Shown here one piece after another: positions 1 through 9,393 of a stretch of DNA of 59,311 nucleotides. The position numbers and the translations under genes were made by a program. How positions within the stretch are numbered: the first letter of the stretch is position 1; every line of letters starts with the position of its first letter. The stretch is taken from the NCBI RefSeq assembly GCF_003344345.1, contig NZ_QPIP01000006.1, positions 1-59,311 on the forward strand, read 5' to 3'. Source of the DNA: Wolbachia endosymbiont of Cylisticus convexus (GTDB taxonomy: Bacteria > Pseudomonadota > Alphaproteobacteria > Rickettsiales > Anaplasmataceae). The notes beneath the pieces are model-generated. The model was not told the origin of the DNA. It saw only the letters and a list, made by a program, of their open reading frames with translations, and ran no database searches.

Positions 1-39
1 TGGATTGTATATTAAATCAAAGTCGCAAGGCTATAATGA

Positions 40-146
40 GCAAGGAGTGATACTGTCAATTGGATTGATTGATAGAAATCGTAGGAATCTCAGTACACTC
101 CTTGCTTAAAAAATGTAGTACGAACGGTAGGGGGATCTAAAAGATC
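40..146 (+). ncRNA. candidate bridge RNA region of the IS110 element
   Basis: Bases 40-55 pair with 91-105 to give a 15-bp stem with one bulged A, closing a 35-nt loop (56-90). A small second hairpin follows (GATC 134-137, loop TAAAA, GATC 143-146). Established knowledge: IS110-group recombinases use a bridge RNA transcribed from the non-coding end upstream of the transposase, with large internal loops that pair with target and donor DNA. Position and fold fit that model, but transcription and loop specificity are inference. Confidence 0.5.
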
Positions 147-205
147 GAATCACAATCCTGTACATCATTTATATTGTTATTTGATTATAATTTATAGGTG
201 CAAAA

Positions 206-1144
206 ATGGCTAGAACAGTTTTTATGGGTATTGATGTTTCAAAAGAGACACTTGATATTTCAATCAACAATAAACATCAGCGTATAGAAAATGCAGAAAA
301 AGCTATATCTGAGTTTATAAAGTCAAAAATAGTTAATGTATTTGTTGAATTATGTGTAGTAGAATCAACAGGCGGTTATGAAAAACTTGTCGTAAAATTG
401 TTACAAGAACATAGTATAGTTGTGCATAGAGCTCACCCAAACCGGGTATATGCGTTTGCGAAAGCTTGTAACCATTTTGCAAAAACAGACAAATTAGATG
501 CAAAATTGCTAGAAAAGTATGCTGAATTTATCACAAAAAACGATGAGGTAGTAGAATGTATAGTTTCACAAAAACAAGAAGAACTAAAAGAACTAAGAGC
601 AATTGAGCGTAATCTAAGCGATGATGTTCACGCAAATATGTGTCGTTTACATAATGTGACAGGAAAAGCCAGAGAATATATAGTAAAGCAGATAGAATTT
701 GCCAAAAAACAATTAGAGCAAGTTAGGCAAGACATAGAAGACATAATAGACTCTGACCCTGGTTTGAAGGAAAAAAGCAAACTTCTAACTAGCTATAAAG
801 GTATTGGACGCAAAATTGCGAGTATCCTACTCATAGAAGTACCTGAGCTTGGTAGATTAGATAATAAAGAAATAGCCTGTCTAATTGGAGTTGCACCAAA
901 AACTAATGAAAGCGGAAGAAAGGTAAGCAAAGCTCAAATCATAGGTGGCAGGTTTTATGCTCGAAAAGCATTATACATGTCTGCTGTGGTCGCAATGCGT
1001 CATAACAGGAAAATGAAAGCTCTTTATCAGCGCTTAGTTGCTTCTGGCAAAGCCGCTAAAGTTGCATTAGTTGCTGTCATGAGAAAAATCATTATTTGTT
1101 TAAATGCCATGGTAAAAAACAATAGTTTTTATCTTGACGCTTAA
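206..1144 (+). CDS. IS110 family transposase
   Basis: A 312-residue recombinase that appears intact. The N-terminal RuvC-like DEDD domain begins at MGIDVSKETLDI (the first Asp is in MGID) and continues through VVESTGGYE and AKTDKLDAK, which carry further acidic residues. The C-terminal Transposase_20 region has a helix-hairpin-helix-like stretch (YKGIGRKIASILL, about 190-202) followed by IGVAPKTNESGRK, where the serine after Glu is the expected catalytic Ser of this family. Length is normal for IS110 members. The start ATG follows an AT-rich leader with a weak ribosome site (ATAGGTG). Because the frame is unbroken, the element may still be mobile. Confidence 0.92.
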   Translation: MARTVFMGIDVSKETLDISINNKHQRIENAEKAISEFIKSKIVNVFVELCVVESTGGYEKLVVKLLQEHSIVVHRAHPNRVYAFAKACNHFAKTDKLDAKLLEKYAEFITKNDEVVECIVSQKQEELKELRAIERNLSDDVHANMCRLHNVTGKAREYIVKQIEFAKKQLEQVRQDIEDIIDSDPGLKEKSKLLTSYKGIGRKIASILLIEVPELGRLDNKEIACLIGVAPKTNESGRKVSKAQIIGGRFYARKALYMSAVVAMRHNRKMKALYQRLVASGKAAKVALVAVMRKIIICLNAMVKNNSFYLDA

Positions 1145-1239
1145 GACGGTAGATTCCAGTAGTCAAGTTACTCGGGTAAAGATATTCTTGACTTATGAGC
1201 CTTACGCTCCTAAAATCTTTATTTTTAGCTCTACTCATA

Positions 1240-1560
1240 ATGTCAGTAACAGTACTCAGTGCACTTCAAATAATATTAGTTGTTGTATTGGTAATTTTAG
1301 TGCTCCTACAGCCACCTGGAAGTAGTTCATTAAGTGGCTTTAGTAGTTCACAGCAAGGAGTCAATTCGATAATTCCAGTAAAGTCTTCTGAAAATCCACT
1401 CAGCAGAATAACGGCTATAGTTGCTGGATTATTTATTATAAACACATTGCTATTGTCAGGATTATGCTCAAAAGACGTACATAAAAAATCGATTGCAGAA
1501 AAGATTATATTAGAAAAAAAACAAGAAAACAAATCCACTTCTGTTCCATTTGAAAATTAA
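1240..1560 (+). CDS. secG: preprotein translocase subunit SecG
   Basis: A small inner-membrane subunit of the SecYEG channel. The start at 1240 ([15 protein letters not shown]) gives 106 residues and places the first membrane helix at the N-terminus, followed by the family signature [18 protein letters not shown] and a second membrane helix near residues 50-68, as in other SecGs. An in-frame ATG at 1195 would add 15 residues, but this region lies next to the IS110 element and lacks a ribosome site, so I prefer 1240. The stop overlaps the pyrG start by one base (TAATG), which implies a two-gene operon with translational coupling. The charged tail ([14 protein letters not shown]) is cytoplasmic or periplasmic filler of unknown role. 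Confidence 0.85.
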   Translation: MSVTVLSALQIILVVVLVILVLLQPPGSSSLSGFSSSQQGVNSIIPVKSSENPLSRITAIVAGLFIINTLLLSGLCSKDVHKKSIAEKIILEKKQENKSTSVPFEN

Positions 1561-3167
1561 TGAAAGAGGCTAAATTTATTTTTGTTACAGGTGGGGTTGT
1601 ATCATCGCTTGGTAAAGGTTTAGTTGCTTCAAGCGTAGGTGCACTTCTTCAAGAATACGGCTTTAAAATCCATATTAGAAAACTTGATCCATATCTAAAC
1701 ATTGATCCTGGAACAATGAGTCCAACTCAGCACGGGGAAGTATTCGTTACTGAGGATGGCGCCGAAACTGATTTAGACCTTGGGCATTATGAGCGTTTTA
1801 CTGGAATTAAAGCAACTAAAGACGATAATATAACAACTGGTAAAGTGTACCATGAGTTACTAAAGAGAGAGAGACGTGGTGATTATTCAGGCAAAACTGT
1901 ACAAATCATTCCTCATGTGACAGATTTAATTAAGTTGTTTATTTTTAATGGTACGGAAGATTTAGATTTTATAATATGTGAAATAGGTGGAACTGTAGGT
2001 GATATTGAAAGCCAACCGTTTTTGGAAGCCATACGCCAAGTTAATTACAAATTAGGAAAGCAAAAAGTTATCCTTATCCACTTAACTTTAATACCATATC
2101 TCACTGCAGCGCAAGAATTAAAAACGAAGCCGACACAGCATTCAGTTCGAGAATTAAACTCTGTGGGATTACAACCGGATATTATAGTATGTCGCTGTGA
2201 AAAAGAAATTTCCAATAATCAAAAAGAAAAGATAGCTAATCTTTGCAATGTTTCCTTATCTAATGTAATACCTGCTCCTGATATAAATCATATATATGAG
2301 CTGCCGATCTTGTATAATCAATGTGGGCTTGGTACACAAATTTTGGACCACTTTCATTTGAGTAAGCCAAAACCACGCTTAACTGAATGGGACAAAATAG
2401 TACACTCTATGAGACACCCAACACAAGAAGTTATTGTTTCCATAATAGGGAAATATACTGAATTTCCTGACGCATATAAATCACTGATTGAAGCACTAAA
2501 TCATGGCGCAATTAGCAATAAAGCCAGAATAAAGGTAAATTGGGTCAACTCAAGAGAAGAGAATGGAAAATCTATAGATGAAAAGTTTATAAGAGAAAAA
2601 CTACGGAATTCTCATGCAATCCTTGTTCCAGGGGGATTTGGTGATAATGGAGTAGAAGGTAAAATATTAGCAATAAACTATGCCCGTACAAATAATATTC
2701 CATTTTTAGGAATATGTCTTGGTATGCAGCTCGCAGTAATTGAATTTGCTCGCAATGTTATTAAGCTTGAAGATGCACACTCTGAAGAATTTCATAACTG
2801 TAGACATCCAATCGTTAAGTTAGCTGGCGATCAGGACGACGATCTTGGTGGAACCATGAGACTTGGGGCATACAAGTGTAATATAAATGCAAACTCTAAA
2901 ATGATGGATGCATATAGTAACACTACTATTTCAGAAAGGCATAGGCATAGATACATAATCAATTCAGATTATAAAGATGATTTGGAAAAAAATGGGCTTC
3001 TATGCAGTGGCATATCAGAAGATGGAACGTGCATAGAGGCAGTGGAGTTAGAGAGTCATCCGTGGTTTATTGGTGTGCAGTTTCATCCAGAATTTCAATC
3101 AAAGCCGTTTTCTCCTCATCCTCTCTTTACATCATTTATTAAGGCAGCTATTGACAATAGGGTTTAA
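1560..3167 (+). CDS. pyrG: CTP synthase
   Basis: Makes CTP from UTP, ATP and glutamine. The 535-residue protein has the N-terminal synthetase domain starting with the P-loop [10 protein letters not shown] (residues 11-20), the [20 protein letters not shown] segment and the GGTVGDIES motif, followed by a class I glutaminase domain with the nucleophile Cys386 in GICLGMQ and the His-Glu pair in FHPEF near the C-terminus. Length is normal. It overlaps secG by one base. In this intracellular bacterium it feeds DNA, RNA and phospholipid synthesis. Confidence 0.97.
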   Translation: MKEAKFIFVTGGVVSSLGKGLVASSVGALLQEYGFKIHIRKLDPYLNIDPGTMSPTQHGEVFVTEDGAETDLDLGHYERFTGIKATKDDNITTGKVYHELLKRERRGDYSGKTVQIIPHVTDLIKLFIFNGTEDLDFIICEIGGTVGDIESQPFLEAIRQVNYKLGKQKVILIHLTLIPYLTAAQELKTKPTQHSVRELNSVGLQPDIIVCRCEKEISNNQKEKIANLCNVSLSNVIPAPDINHIYELPILYNQCGLGTQILDHFHLSKPKPRLTEWDKIVHSMRHPTQEVIVSIIGKYTEFPDAYKSLIEALNHGAISNKARIKVNWVNSREENGKSIDEKFIREKLRNSHAILVPGGFGDNGVEGKILAINYARTNNIPFLGICLGMQLAVIEFARNVIKLEDAHSEEFHNCRHPIVKLAGDQDDDLGGTMRLGAYKCNINANSKMMDAYSNTTISERHRHRYIINSDYKDDLEKNGLLCSGISEDGTCIEAVELESHPWFIGVQFHPEFQSKPFSPHPLFTSFIKAAIDNRV

Positions 3168-3207
3168 TAGAACTTAATAGATAAGATTCTGAATAGAGAG
3201 GTAAAAA

Positions 3208-3399
3208 ATGCTACTAGGAAACAGTAAAGACACCATCACATATAGACCTGTAACCTTCGAGAAGTTGCATAGGCATATAGAGCAAATAATATATAAATTA
3301 GAGGAGGATCAAGTTATAGAGGACATAATTGATATAATGGAAGAAGTAGGTGTAGCCGTAAACGAACTCAGATCGGTAGAAGAAATAAAAAATATTTAA
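3208..3399 (+). CDS. small hypothetical protein
   Basis: A 63-residue protein I do not recognise. A good ribosome site (GAGAGG) sits 6 bases before the ATG, which supports translation. The second half is strongly acidic and predicted helical (VIEDIIDIMEEVGVAVNELRSVEEIK). There is no signal peptide, membrane helix or cysteine. It lies 40 bases after pyrG on the same strand and could be co-transcribed. About 110 bases of AT-rich non-coding DNA follow before tadA. Confidence 0.55.
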   Translation: MLLGNSKDTITYRPVTFEKLHRHIEQIIYKLEEDQVIEDIIDIMEEVGVAVNELRSVEEIKNI

Positions 3400-3508
3400 A
3401 GCGAGAAATAGATAGCCCTGTAAAAAGGACAATGGTCTCTAGTAAAGTCTATAATCTACAAAAAATAGAAAAATCAAGAAAAGAAAATTATATTTGTCTA
3501 AGCACCTA

Positions 3509-3934
3509 ATGTTTAAGTACCAATACATGGAATTTGCCATAGAGCAAGCCAAACTTGCTCAGAAAAATGGTGAGGTGCCAATAGGTGCTGTAATAGTGAG
3601 TAGAAACAATATCATCTCCTCTGCACACAATATATCTAATGACCCAACTGCACATGCAGAAATGTTAACGATTAGAAAAGCATTTTCAACATCAGTACTT
3701 TATGATGCTGATATGTACGTAACGTTAGAGCCGTGCCCGATGTGTGCTCAGGCTATCTCTTTTGCAAGAATTAAACGGTTGTACTTTGGAGCTTACAATC
3801 CCAAAGGCGGAGGAGTTGAAAACGGTGCTAAAATATTTCAATTCTGTACCCACATACCTGAAGTTTATGGTGGAATATTGGAAACAGAATGTTCTCTTTT
3901 GTTAAAAGACTTCTTTGAGAAACTAAGAGCTTAG
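3509..3934 (+). CDS. tadA: tRNA-specific adenosine deaminase TadA
   Basis: A zinc enzyme that converts A34 of tRNA-Arg(ACG) to inosine, so that one tRNA reads CGU, CGC and CGA. Counting from ATG 3509 the 141-residue protein has the deaminase signature H49-A-E51, with Glu51 as proton shuttle, and P75-C76-P-M-C79 as the remaining zinc ligands, plus the ARI(K)RLYFGAYNPK segment typical of TadA. The frame is open back to a TTG at 3494, but the ATG gives a length and N-terminus closer to other TadAs. Its substrate tRNA is encoded at 41592 in this window. Confidence 0.92.
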   Translation: MFKYQYMEFAIEQAKLAQKNGEVPIGAVIVSRNNIISSAHNISNDPTAHAEMLTIRKAFSTSVLYDADMYVTLEPCPMCAQAISFARIKRLYFGAYNPKGGGVENGAKIFQFCTHIPEVYGGILETECSLLLKDFFEKLRA

Positions 3935-3984
3935 TGAGTGATTCATAGAGAGTATTTCAATATTTTTTGAGTAAAATCTGTATT

Positions 3985-4480
3985 ATAATTGTATCAACTG
4001 CAGTGGAGTCTGATAAATAAGTTCTAAGTACTTTTCATAAGGAATTTTTCCATTAAGTGAGCTGGCACCAATTATAGTAAAATTCCAAATAACCTAATTC
4101 CTCCTCAAGTCTAGTGTATAGCTCCAAAGAGTGGTAGTGTAGATTTAGTATAAACAATTCTGAAGATTTTGTCCATTGACCGCATATGAACTCATAAGGA
4201 GTAAGACCTTTGAGAATTTTGAGCCGTTTTGCGTAATTGCAAGCCATAACGAAGAAAGATGCTCTTTCAGCTGTTTGGTAGTAGTATTTTTCACATCCTT
4301 CAATGTACGTTGACCATTTGTCCATGGGTGGCTGGCTTTTGTTAGCCGATGCTCAATGTTATTTTCTTTACAAATGCGGTCAAATATATGCTTAAAAGCA
4401 TACTTATGACGATTCTGATTGGCAAATTGTATGCCATTATCAGTAAGAATTGTATACGATAGAATCCTTCTATCTATTTT
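3985..4480 (-). pseudogene. decayed transposase (IS481-like, with a possible second IS fragment)
   Basis: Read on the minus strand from about 4480, one frame gives TILTDNGIQFANQNRHKY and then LTKASHPWTNGQ, a DDE integrase-core signature (second Asp in TDNG). The frame then shifts and continues as the 90-residue frame 4325-4053, with YAKRLKILKGLTPYEFIC near the C-terminus, typical of IS481-type transposases. Further on (4125-3985, again with a frameshift) come LEEELGYLEFYYNW and SLNGKIPYEKYLELIYQTP, which look like the end of another rve transposase. The catalytic Glu region is lost in the shift. The locus is dead and its limits are approximate. Confidence 0.75.
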
Positions 4481-4600
4481 TTCTAGATTTCAAAGAAGTT
4501 ATCCACATATAAAAGCATATAATTATAGCATATTCTTATTAGAGAAGTTGAAAGTGCTCCTATATTATGAATATAAAAGGACAAACAGCTGATCAACAAC

Positions 4601-4798
4601 TTATTTCTCTAAGGTTTTAATGTATTCCGTTAAAGCCCTGAATCCAATGTTAGAAACTGTATCTTCTGTTTTAAAGGCTATTTCTTTCACTTTTCTACAA
4701 AAATCAGGTGAAAGCTTTAATGTTAATCGTTGTTTTGGTTCCCGTCCTCTAATAAAAGCATGGCCCTGTTGATCCTCTTTTTTATAACCTACAGCCAA
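4601..4798 (-). CDS. ribbon-helix-helix-like small protein
   Basis: A 65-residue protein with the layout of an Arc/MetJ fold: a basic beta strand (KQRLTLKLS), a helix (PDFCRKVKEIAFKTED) and a second helix (TVSNIGFRALTEYIKTL). Such proteins bind DNA as dimers and often act as antitoxins or IS-linked regulators. The only available start is TTG at 4798, and no ATG precedes it in frame, so the N-terminus may be truncated. No toxin partner lies next to it. It sits between two transposase relics, which suggests it is itself a leftover of a mobile region. Confidence 0.45.
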   Translation of the reverse strand: MAVGYKKEDQQGHAFIRGREPKQRLTLKLSPDFCRKVKEIAFKTEDTVSNIGFRALTEYIKTLEK

Positions 4799-5266
4799 AT
4801 TACCAGAAGTTCTATTCGATCTATGCTCTAAAATTGTAGGAATTATTCATTTTTTAGTGGACACTGAAAACCTCCTTATAAATAGATTTAATTGCCTTTA
4901 GGTCGGCTGATTCAACAATCGTCATACCTTTTCTTTTTTAGTTACAACTGGATTAGTACTAACTTGATTAAGTATCCAGCCGCTGGCATACCCTCCCTAT
5001 TCCTAATGATGTCTTGCAATACTATACTTAGTCTGTGTCATTTCTCCTTAACATCAGCAAAAGCTATATACTAAGTCTGGAATTGCTTGTCAATACAGTT
5101 CTTTATTGAAAAATATAGCTCACATTTTTCTTGGTCTTGTTTTCTTCCTGCTGCTCTCCAGTATTGGCCTGATTTTTTCAAATTGCTCTCGATCTATATC
5201 ACTTGTTTTGCATAGATATACCTCATTCTTAATCTATGCCTATTTTACCTCATCATCTAGAGATTC
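4799..5266. other. non-coding stretch holding transposase debris
   Basis: No intact gene is visible across these 468 bases. The right half contains an IS5-like N-terminal fragment (5100-5225, listed separately). The left part (4860-5095) has only short broken frames that cannot be assigned, probably the frameshifted remainder of the same element. Confidence 0.5.
5100..5225 (-). pseudogene. fragment of an IS5-like transposase N-terminus
   Basis: The minus strand reads SDIDREQFEKIRPILESS followed by RKKTRPRKM and a stop. This resembles the start of IS5-group transposases common in Wolbachia, where the basic RKKTRPRK segment precedes the DUF4096-like region. Downstream bases continue only in broken frames. 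The fragment is short, so the family assignment rests on this one segment. Confidence 0.55.
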
Positions 5267-6727
5267 TTAACAGGTTCTAAGGTTTGAATTTACACATTCA
5301 ACCTTATTTTCTCTCATTTCTCTATAACTTGGCAATGTAGAACTTGCTATATGTAATCCGGTTACTATTGCAATCAAGGTAGCTGCAACACCACAAACTA
5401 CTGCACCAGTTGCAGATGGAACCATCACAGCAGCAGCAACAAACAATCCTGTAATAACAACTCCAACAACATCTTTTGCTAATGAGGTGTAAAAATCCTT
5501 TGTGCTTTCTTTATATTTAGTTTCTTGTTCATTGCTTGGCTTGGCAGTTTGATCAGTACCTGTGTTCTCTTTCTCTACATGAGGTGTGTTTTTCTTCTCT
5601 ATTGATGATTCAAGCAATTTAATTATTGCAATATTTGAGTAGTATTTATGATGATCAGAATTGTTGGGATCTTCTTTAAACTCAGAATCTATTTCAAGTT
5701 TTTCTCTAAGTGATAATTTTTCCTCTTCAATTATTTCTAGAAGATTTCTTATGCCATCTTCTGGTATACCTGTCATATAATCTAAAAGTAATTTAACTCT
5801 TGGCGCATTACCATCCATAATGGCGTCACTCAAAGCCTGAACTTTCTCTTCTTCAGTAAATCTCTTGTTATTCAAGAGTATCTTCATAACTTCAGCGCTC
5901 TCATTGTGAGGAGCCGTATTAAGAATATTTAGTATTTCCGCATGATCTATGTAATCTAAAAATATCTCAAACTCTTGAACTTTACTTCCATTAATGGCGA
6001 TAGACAAAGCATTTGATTTTCTTTCTTGATCAAATTTACCGCTATTCAAAAATATCTTTATAACGTCAAGTTGCTCACCTACCACAGCGTAATCCAATAC
6101 GGTTTTAGAAACAGTATCTCCAATGTCAATTTTAATGTTTGACTTAGCGAGCAATTCAATAGTTTTGAGAAATGTATCATGATCGTTTACAATATCATCT
6201 TTCCCTGGGCGGAGGATATCTATAAATAAATCACAAATCTTTGCATCTGTTGTCCCACTTTGTTTTAGCTTCTCACCAAATTCCTGAGCAGTTATATTAG
6301 GATTACTAGCTACAATTTTCCTTATCTTGTTGTATGATGTAGAAAATTGATCATCTTCATTTTTGTTGCTAGGTTCTGCTCTATCTTCTTCTACACTAGA
6401 TGTGTTTTGCTCCTCTTCTTCCTCATTTATCGCTGCAGCTATCTGTTCTTGCTTAGGAGGAAGCTCGAATCCGTTTTTAAGGAAAAATTCCCTAACACGT
6501 AGGTTGTCACTTTCATCTGCAAGTTTTAGAAGTAAGTCTCCTAATGAATGGCCTCCTTCATATTTATCTTGAAAATTAGTTTCCTTAAATTTAGTAAATC
6601 TACTCTTCTTTAGTTCGTTTTGTAAATCTTCAAGATTATTGATGCTATAGTTATATTTAATACTATTTATTATAATATTACCTACAGTCCGATATAACTC
6701 TTCAATATCATCATTACTATATGCCAT
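5267..6727 (-). CDS. ankyrin-like repeat protein with C-terminal membrane hairpin
   Basis: A 486-residue protein of unknown function. Residues about 185-330 contain degenerate ankyrin-like helix pairs (for example TVLDYAVVGEQLDVIKIFLN and EVMKILLNNKRFTEEEKVQ). An acidic low-complexity stretch (EEEEEQNTSSVEED) lies near residue 100 and a Lys/Glu/Thr-rich linker at 385-415. The C-terminus has two hydrophobic segments (DVVGVVITGLFVAAAVMVP and GAVVCGVAATLIAIVTGL), giving a tail-anchored hairpin. The same architecture, N-terminal soluble part plus C-terminal hairpin, recurs at 56732-58111. Ankyrin proteins in Wolbachia are often considered host-interacting, but no secretion signal is evident. It is divergent from glpX. 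Confidence 0.75.
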   Translation of the reverse strand: MAYSNDDIEELYRTVGNIIINSIKYNYSINNLEDLQNELKKSRFTKFKETNFQDKYEGGHSLGDLLLKLADESDNLRVREFFLKNGFELPPKQEQIAAAINEEEEEQNTSSVEEDRAEPSNKNEDDQFSTSYNKIRKIVASNPNITAQEFGEKLKQSGTTDAKICDLFIDILRPGKDDIVNDHDTFLKTIELLAKSNIKIDIGDTVSKTVLDYAVVGEQLDVIKIFLNSGKFDQERKSNALSIAINGSKVQEFEIFLDYIDHAEILNILNTAPHNESAEVMKILLNNKRFTEEEKVQALSDAIMDGNAPRVKLLLDYMTGIPEDGIRNLLEIIEEEKLSLREKLEIDSEFKEDPNNSDHHKYYSNIAIIKLLESSIEKKNTPHVEKENTGTDQTAKPSNEQETKYKESTKDFYTSLAKDVVGVVITGLFVAAAVMVPSATGAVVCGVAATLIAIVTGLHIASSTLPSYREMRENKVECVNSNLRTC

Positions 6728-6832
6728 AATTAATCCTACTACTATAATGCTTATATTATACTAACTTTCCCACAATCAGTCAAGGAATCTTGCAGTCTCA
6801 AATGGCATGATATATATTGGATTCTTTAATTC

Positions 6833-7774
6833 ATGATTCTCGAGCAAATGATGGAAGATTTAGCCTACAAGTTAGTGAAAGTGACCGAAGCTGCAGCACT
6901 TGCTGCACATAAATTAGCAGGTTTAGGTGATGAAAAAAGAGCTGATCAAGTTGCAGTTGATGCAATGCGTAGAGTATTAAATTCAATAGAAATAAATGGT
7001 ACGATTGTAATTGGCGAAGGTGAGAGAGATGAAGCACCAATGCTATATATCGGAGAGAAGGTTGGTACAGGAAGTGGCCCTGAGATTGACATCGCTGTTG
7101 ATCCACTTGAGGGTACCACAATTTGTGCTCATTATAAACAAGGAGCAATGTCTGTTCTTGCTGCAACGAAAAAAGGTAATTTTTTACATGCACCTGATGT
7201 TTATATGGAAAAGATAGCAGTAGGAAAAAATCTCCCAGAGGGTGTAGTCTCACTAAAAAATAGCGTCGAAAAAAATTTAGACAATCTAGCTCAGGCAAAA
7301 AAATGCAAAGTAAATGATCTTACAGTAACTATACTTAATCGTGAAAGACACGATGGATTAATAGTGAAAATCAGGAAGTTAGGAGCAAAAGTTAAGCTAA
7401 TAGATGATGGTGATGTTGCTGCTGTAGTTTCACTAATAAATGGCAATCACGATATGTACATTGGCACAGGAGGAGCACCAGAGGGAGTGCTTGCAGCTGC
7501 AGCGCTGAGTTCAATTGGTGGACAGATGGAGGGAAGATTAATATTTGACACGGATCAATTAAAAGAAAGAGCAAAAAGTCTGAATATTCATGACCCAGAA
7601 AAAATCTACACCATAAAAGATATGGCAAAGGGTGAATCAGTATTTATTGCAACTGGAGTAACAAGTGGAGAATTTGTGGATGGAGTAAAATTTAGCCAAG
7701 ATATTTGTCTGACTCATTCATTAATAATATTGCCTGGTAAAGTAATAAAAATACAAACAAAATCAATATCTTGA
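6833..7774 (+). CDS. glpX: class II fructose-1,6-bisphosphatase GlpX
   Basis: Hydrolyses fructose-1,6-bisphosphate to fructose-6-phosphate, the committed step of gluconeogenesis. The 313-residue protein carries the class II signatures VIGEGERDEAPMLYIGE (about 59-75), with metal-binding Glu and Asp residues, and DPLEGT (about 90-95), plus IGTGGAPEGVLAAAAL near residue 205. Length is normal. A second in-frame ATG lies at 6851, but the one at 6833 keeps the full N-terminal helix. It fits a bacterium that makes sugar phosphates from amino acids or pyruvate rather than running glycolysis; gap and tkt occur in the same window. Confidence 0.95.
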   Translation: MILEQMMEDLAYKLVKVTEAAALAAHKLAGLGDEKRADQVAVDAMRRVLNSIEINGTIVIGEGERDEAPMLYIGEKVGTGSGPEIDIAVDPLEGTTICAHYKQGAMSVLAATKKGNFLHAPDVYMEKIAVGKNLPEGVVSLKNSVEKNLDNLAQAKKCKVNDLTVTILNRERHDGLIVKIRKLGAKVKLIDDGDVAAVVSLINGNHDMYIGTGGAPEGVLAAAALSSIGGQMEGRLIFDTDQLKERAKSLNIHDPEKIYTIKDMAKGESVFIATGVTSGEFVDGVKFSQDICLTHSLIILPGKVIKIQTKSIS

Positions 7775-7894
7775 AAATTTTTTGTAGAAGCTATCTATAG
7801 CTGTCCTATAAAAAAATGAGTTTACATATTAATTTTAGCTTTACAACATTTGGCATTAAGTTATAATTAAGTTTATTAATATAAGGGGTGCACA

Positions 7895-9286
7895 ATGTTG
7901 AGTGGTTTTAGTAATTGGCTTATTAATAAATTCAATTGGAAAGGTTATCAGTCTGAAAAAAACAATAATTTTATTCCTGAAGGAAAAAGTAAAGAAAACG
8001 TAGTTACCCCATCTCCTAAAACAAATTCTCAAATTGATCCTGCAATACAGAGTGTACTCCAGGATTTTGAGAAATTGGATTATAATGATAGTAAGTGTTT
8101 TAACAAAATAGCAGAGAAGTATAAAAAAGAGAGGGGCCTTTTTGACTATTTAGTGTTAAATAAGTACAATAAGATAGTCAATATATTAGATAATAAGCTT
8201 CCTGATCTCAAAAGACAAGAAGAGTTTAGAAAGAGATTGGGTGAGTATATTCATTCTAGGATTAGAGAAGGGATGAGTTATGAAAAAGAGCTTCAAGATA
8301 AACTTGAGTTTTTCAAAGATAGGGTAGAAGAAGTATTATCAAATTTTAGAAAGTTGAATTTTGGCCTCAAGGATAATGTGTGTAAGGATGATAAGGATGC
8401 TATAAATTATAATAGAGGCTGGCCTGCGGATCCATTTGATAAAATAGCAAATTATTATCGAAGAGAAAAGGATATTTTTCTTTTCAACTATGCGATATTA
8501 AGTAAGCAAAAAGAAATAATGAATATATTAGATAAGAAGTTTACTAATGAAGATCAGAAAAAGAATTTTGAAAATAGGTTAGGTAGGTATCTTCTTCGAA
8601 TTAGTGAAGGGATGAATGATGCAAAAGAATTGCTAGGAGAAGATAATCTAATAGGTTTCTTTGATGGATGTTATTGGCCAGATGAAAAGGCAGGGCGTTT
8701 TGTTAATCATTATAATAATCTTAGTATAAATATTATTAAACCTGGACAGAGTTTAGAAACCAGCCGTCTTTTCACTGACAAAATTGAAAGGATGGAAAAG
8801 AATAAAAATGAGGTAGAAAGAGTAAAAATACACAGTAATGGTAAAAGAACCGTAACGATTGAAAAGAATGAAAAGCAACAAAGAAACTACTGCTTTGAAG
8901 AAGATGCAATATGCAACTTGGAAATTAGATGGGGTGCAAAAAATGAGAAAGTTAACTGCTTTATTAGTTTAAATGTAAATTCTGGGAAAATTGAGATTGG
9001 GAAGGCAACTATTAATGATAAAGATGTTGAATTAGACGAAATTTTGAAATTAGCTGAGCAAAACGAAGATGTGCTTATAGAAGGTAAAGCTTTACATGAG
9101 TTTTTAGAAGAATATCTGAAACAAGATGTACAATCGCAGGAAGAGATAATAAAGAGATGTGATGAAACCCCTGGAAGTAAACTTGATAACCTGGGGATAG
9201 GGCGATTCTCTTTCTCTCCTTTATCTGAAGAGGAGATAGATGAAGAAGAGATAAGAAAATTTCGTACTGCAAGATCATATGACTGA
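7895..9286 (+). CDS. orphan protein with internal duplication and a shared C-terminal module
   Basis: A 463-residue protein I do not recognise, preceded by a usable ribosome site (AGGGG). Residues about 52-130 and 142-240 are an internal repeat: both contain a FxKIAxxYxxExxxFxYxxLxKxxxIxNILDxK pattern, then FxxRLGxY and REGM or SEGM. Residues about 310-410 form a module (FEEDAICNLEIRW ... EQNEDVLIEGKALHEFL) that is clearly related to residues 31-135 of the coiled-coil protein at 31881-33956. The C-terminal tail is acidic (SEEEIDEEEIRKF). There is no signal peptide or membrane segment. The function is unknown. Confidence 0.75.
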   Translation: MLSGFSNWLINKFNWKGYQSEKNNNFIPEGKSKENVVTPSPKTNSQIDPAIQSVLQDFEKLDYNDSKCFNKIAEKYKKERGLFDYLVLNKYNKIVNILDNKLPDLKRQEEFRKRLGEYIHSRIREGMSYEKELQDKLEFFKDRVEEVLSNFRKLNFGLKDNVCKDDKDAINYNRGWPADPFDKIANYYRREKDIFLFNYAILSKQKEIMNILDKKFTNEDQKKNFENRLGRYLLRISEGMNDAKELLGEDNLIGFFDGCYWPDEKAGRFVNHYNNLSINIIKPGQSLETSRLFTDKIERMEKNKNEVERVKIHSNGKRTVTIEKNEKQQRNYCFEEDAICNLEIRWGAKNEKVNCFISLNVNSGKIEIGKATINDKDVELDEILKLAEQNEDVLIEGKALHEFLEEYLKQDVQSQEEIIKRCDETPGSKLDNLGIGRFSFSPLSEEEIDEEEIRKFRTARSYD

Positions 9287-9393
9287 CTTTGATGGAACTG
9301 GTATAATAGGATAGTAGTGGGATTGCAATTATGCCGTGTAGTTATGAAAATTCATGGGCTGCATCAGGAAGGTATTAAGGATTTGTGTATTAA

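Larger units (their letters stand above)
1..1190 (+). mobile_element. IS110-type insertion element (ends not resolved)
   Basis: An IS110-family transposase gene preceded by about 200 non-coding bases containing a strong stem-loop. IS110 elements generally lack clear terminal inverted repeats, so neither end can be placed exactly; the left end may lie near or before base 1, and the right end must lie before secG. The long non-coding part is on the 5' side of the transposase, as in the IS110 rather than the IS1111 subgroup. The element sits directly upstream of secG and has probably replaced its original promoter region. Confidence 0.7.
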
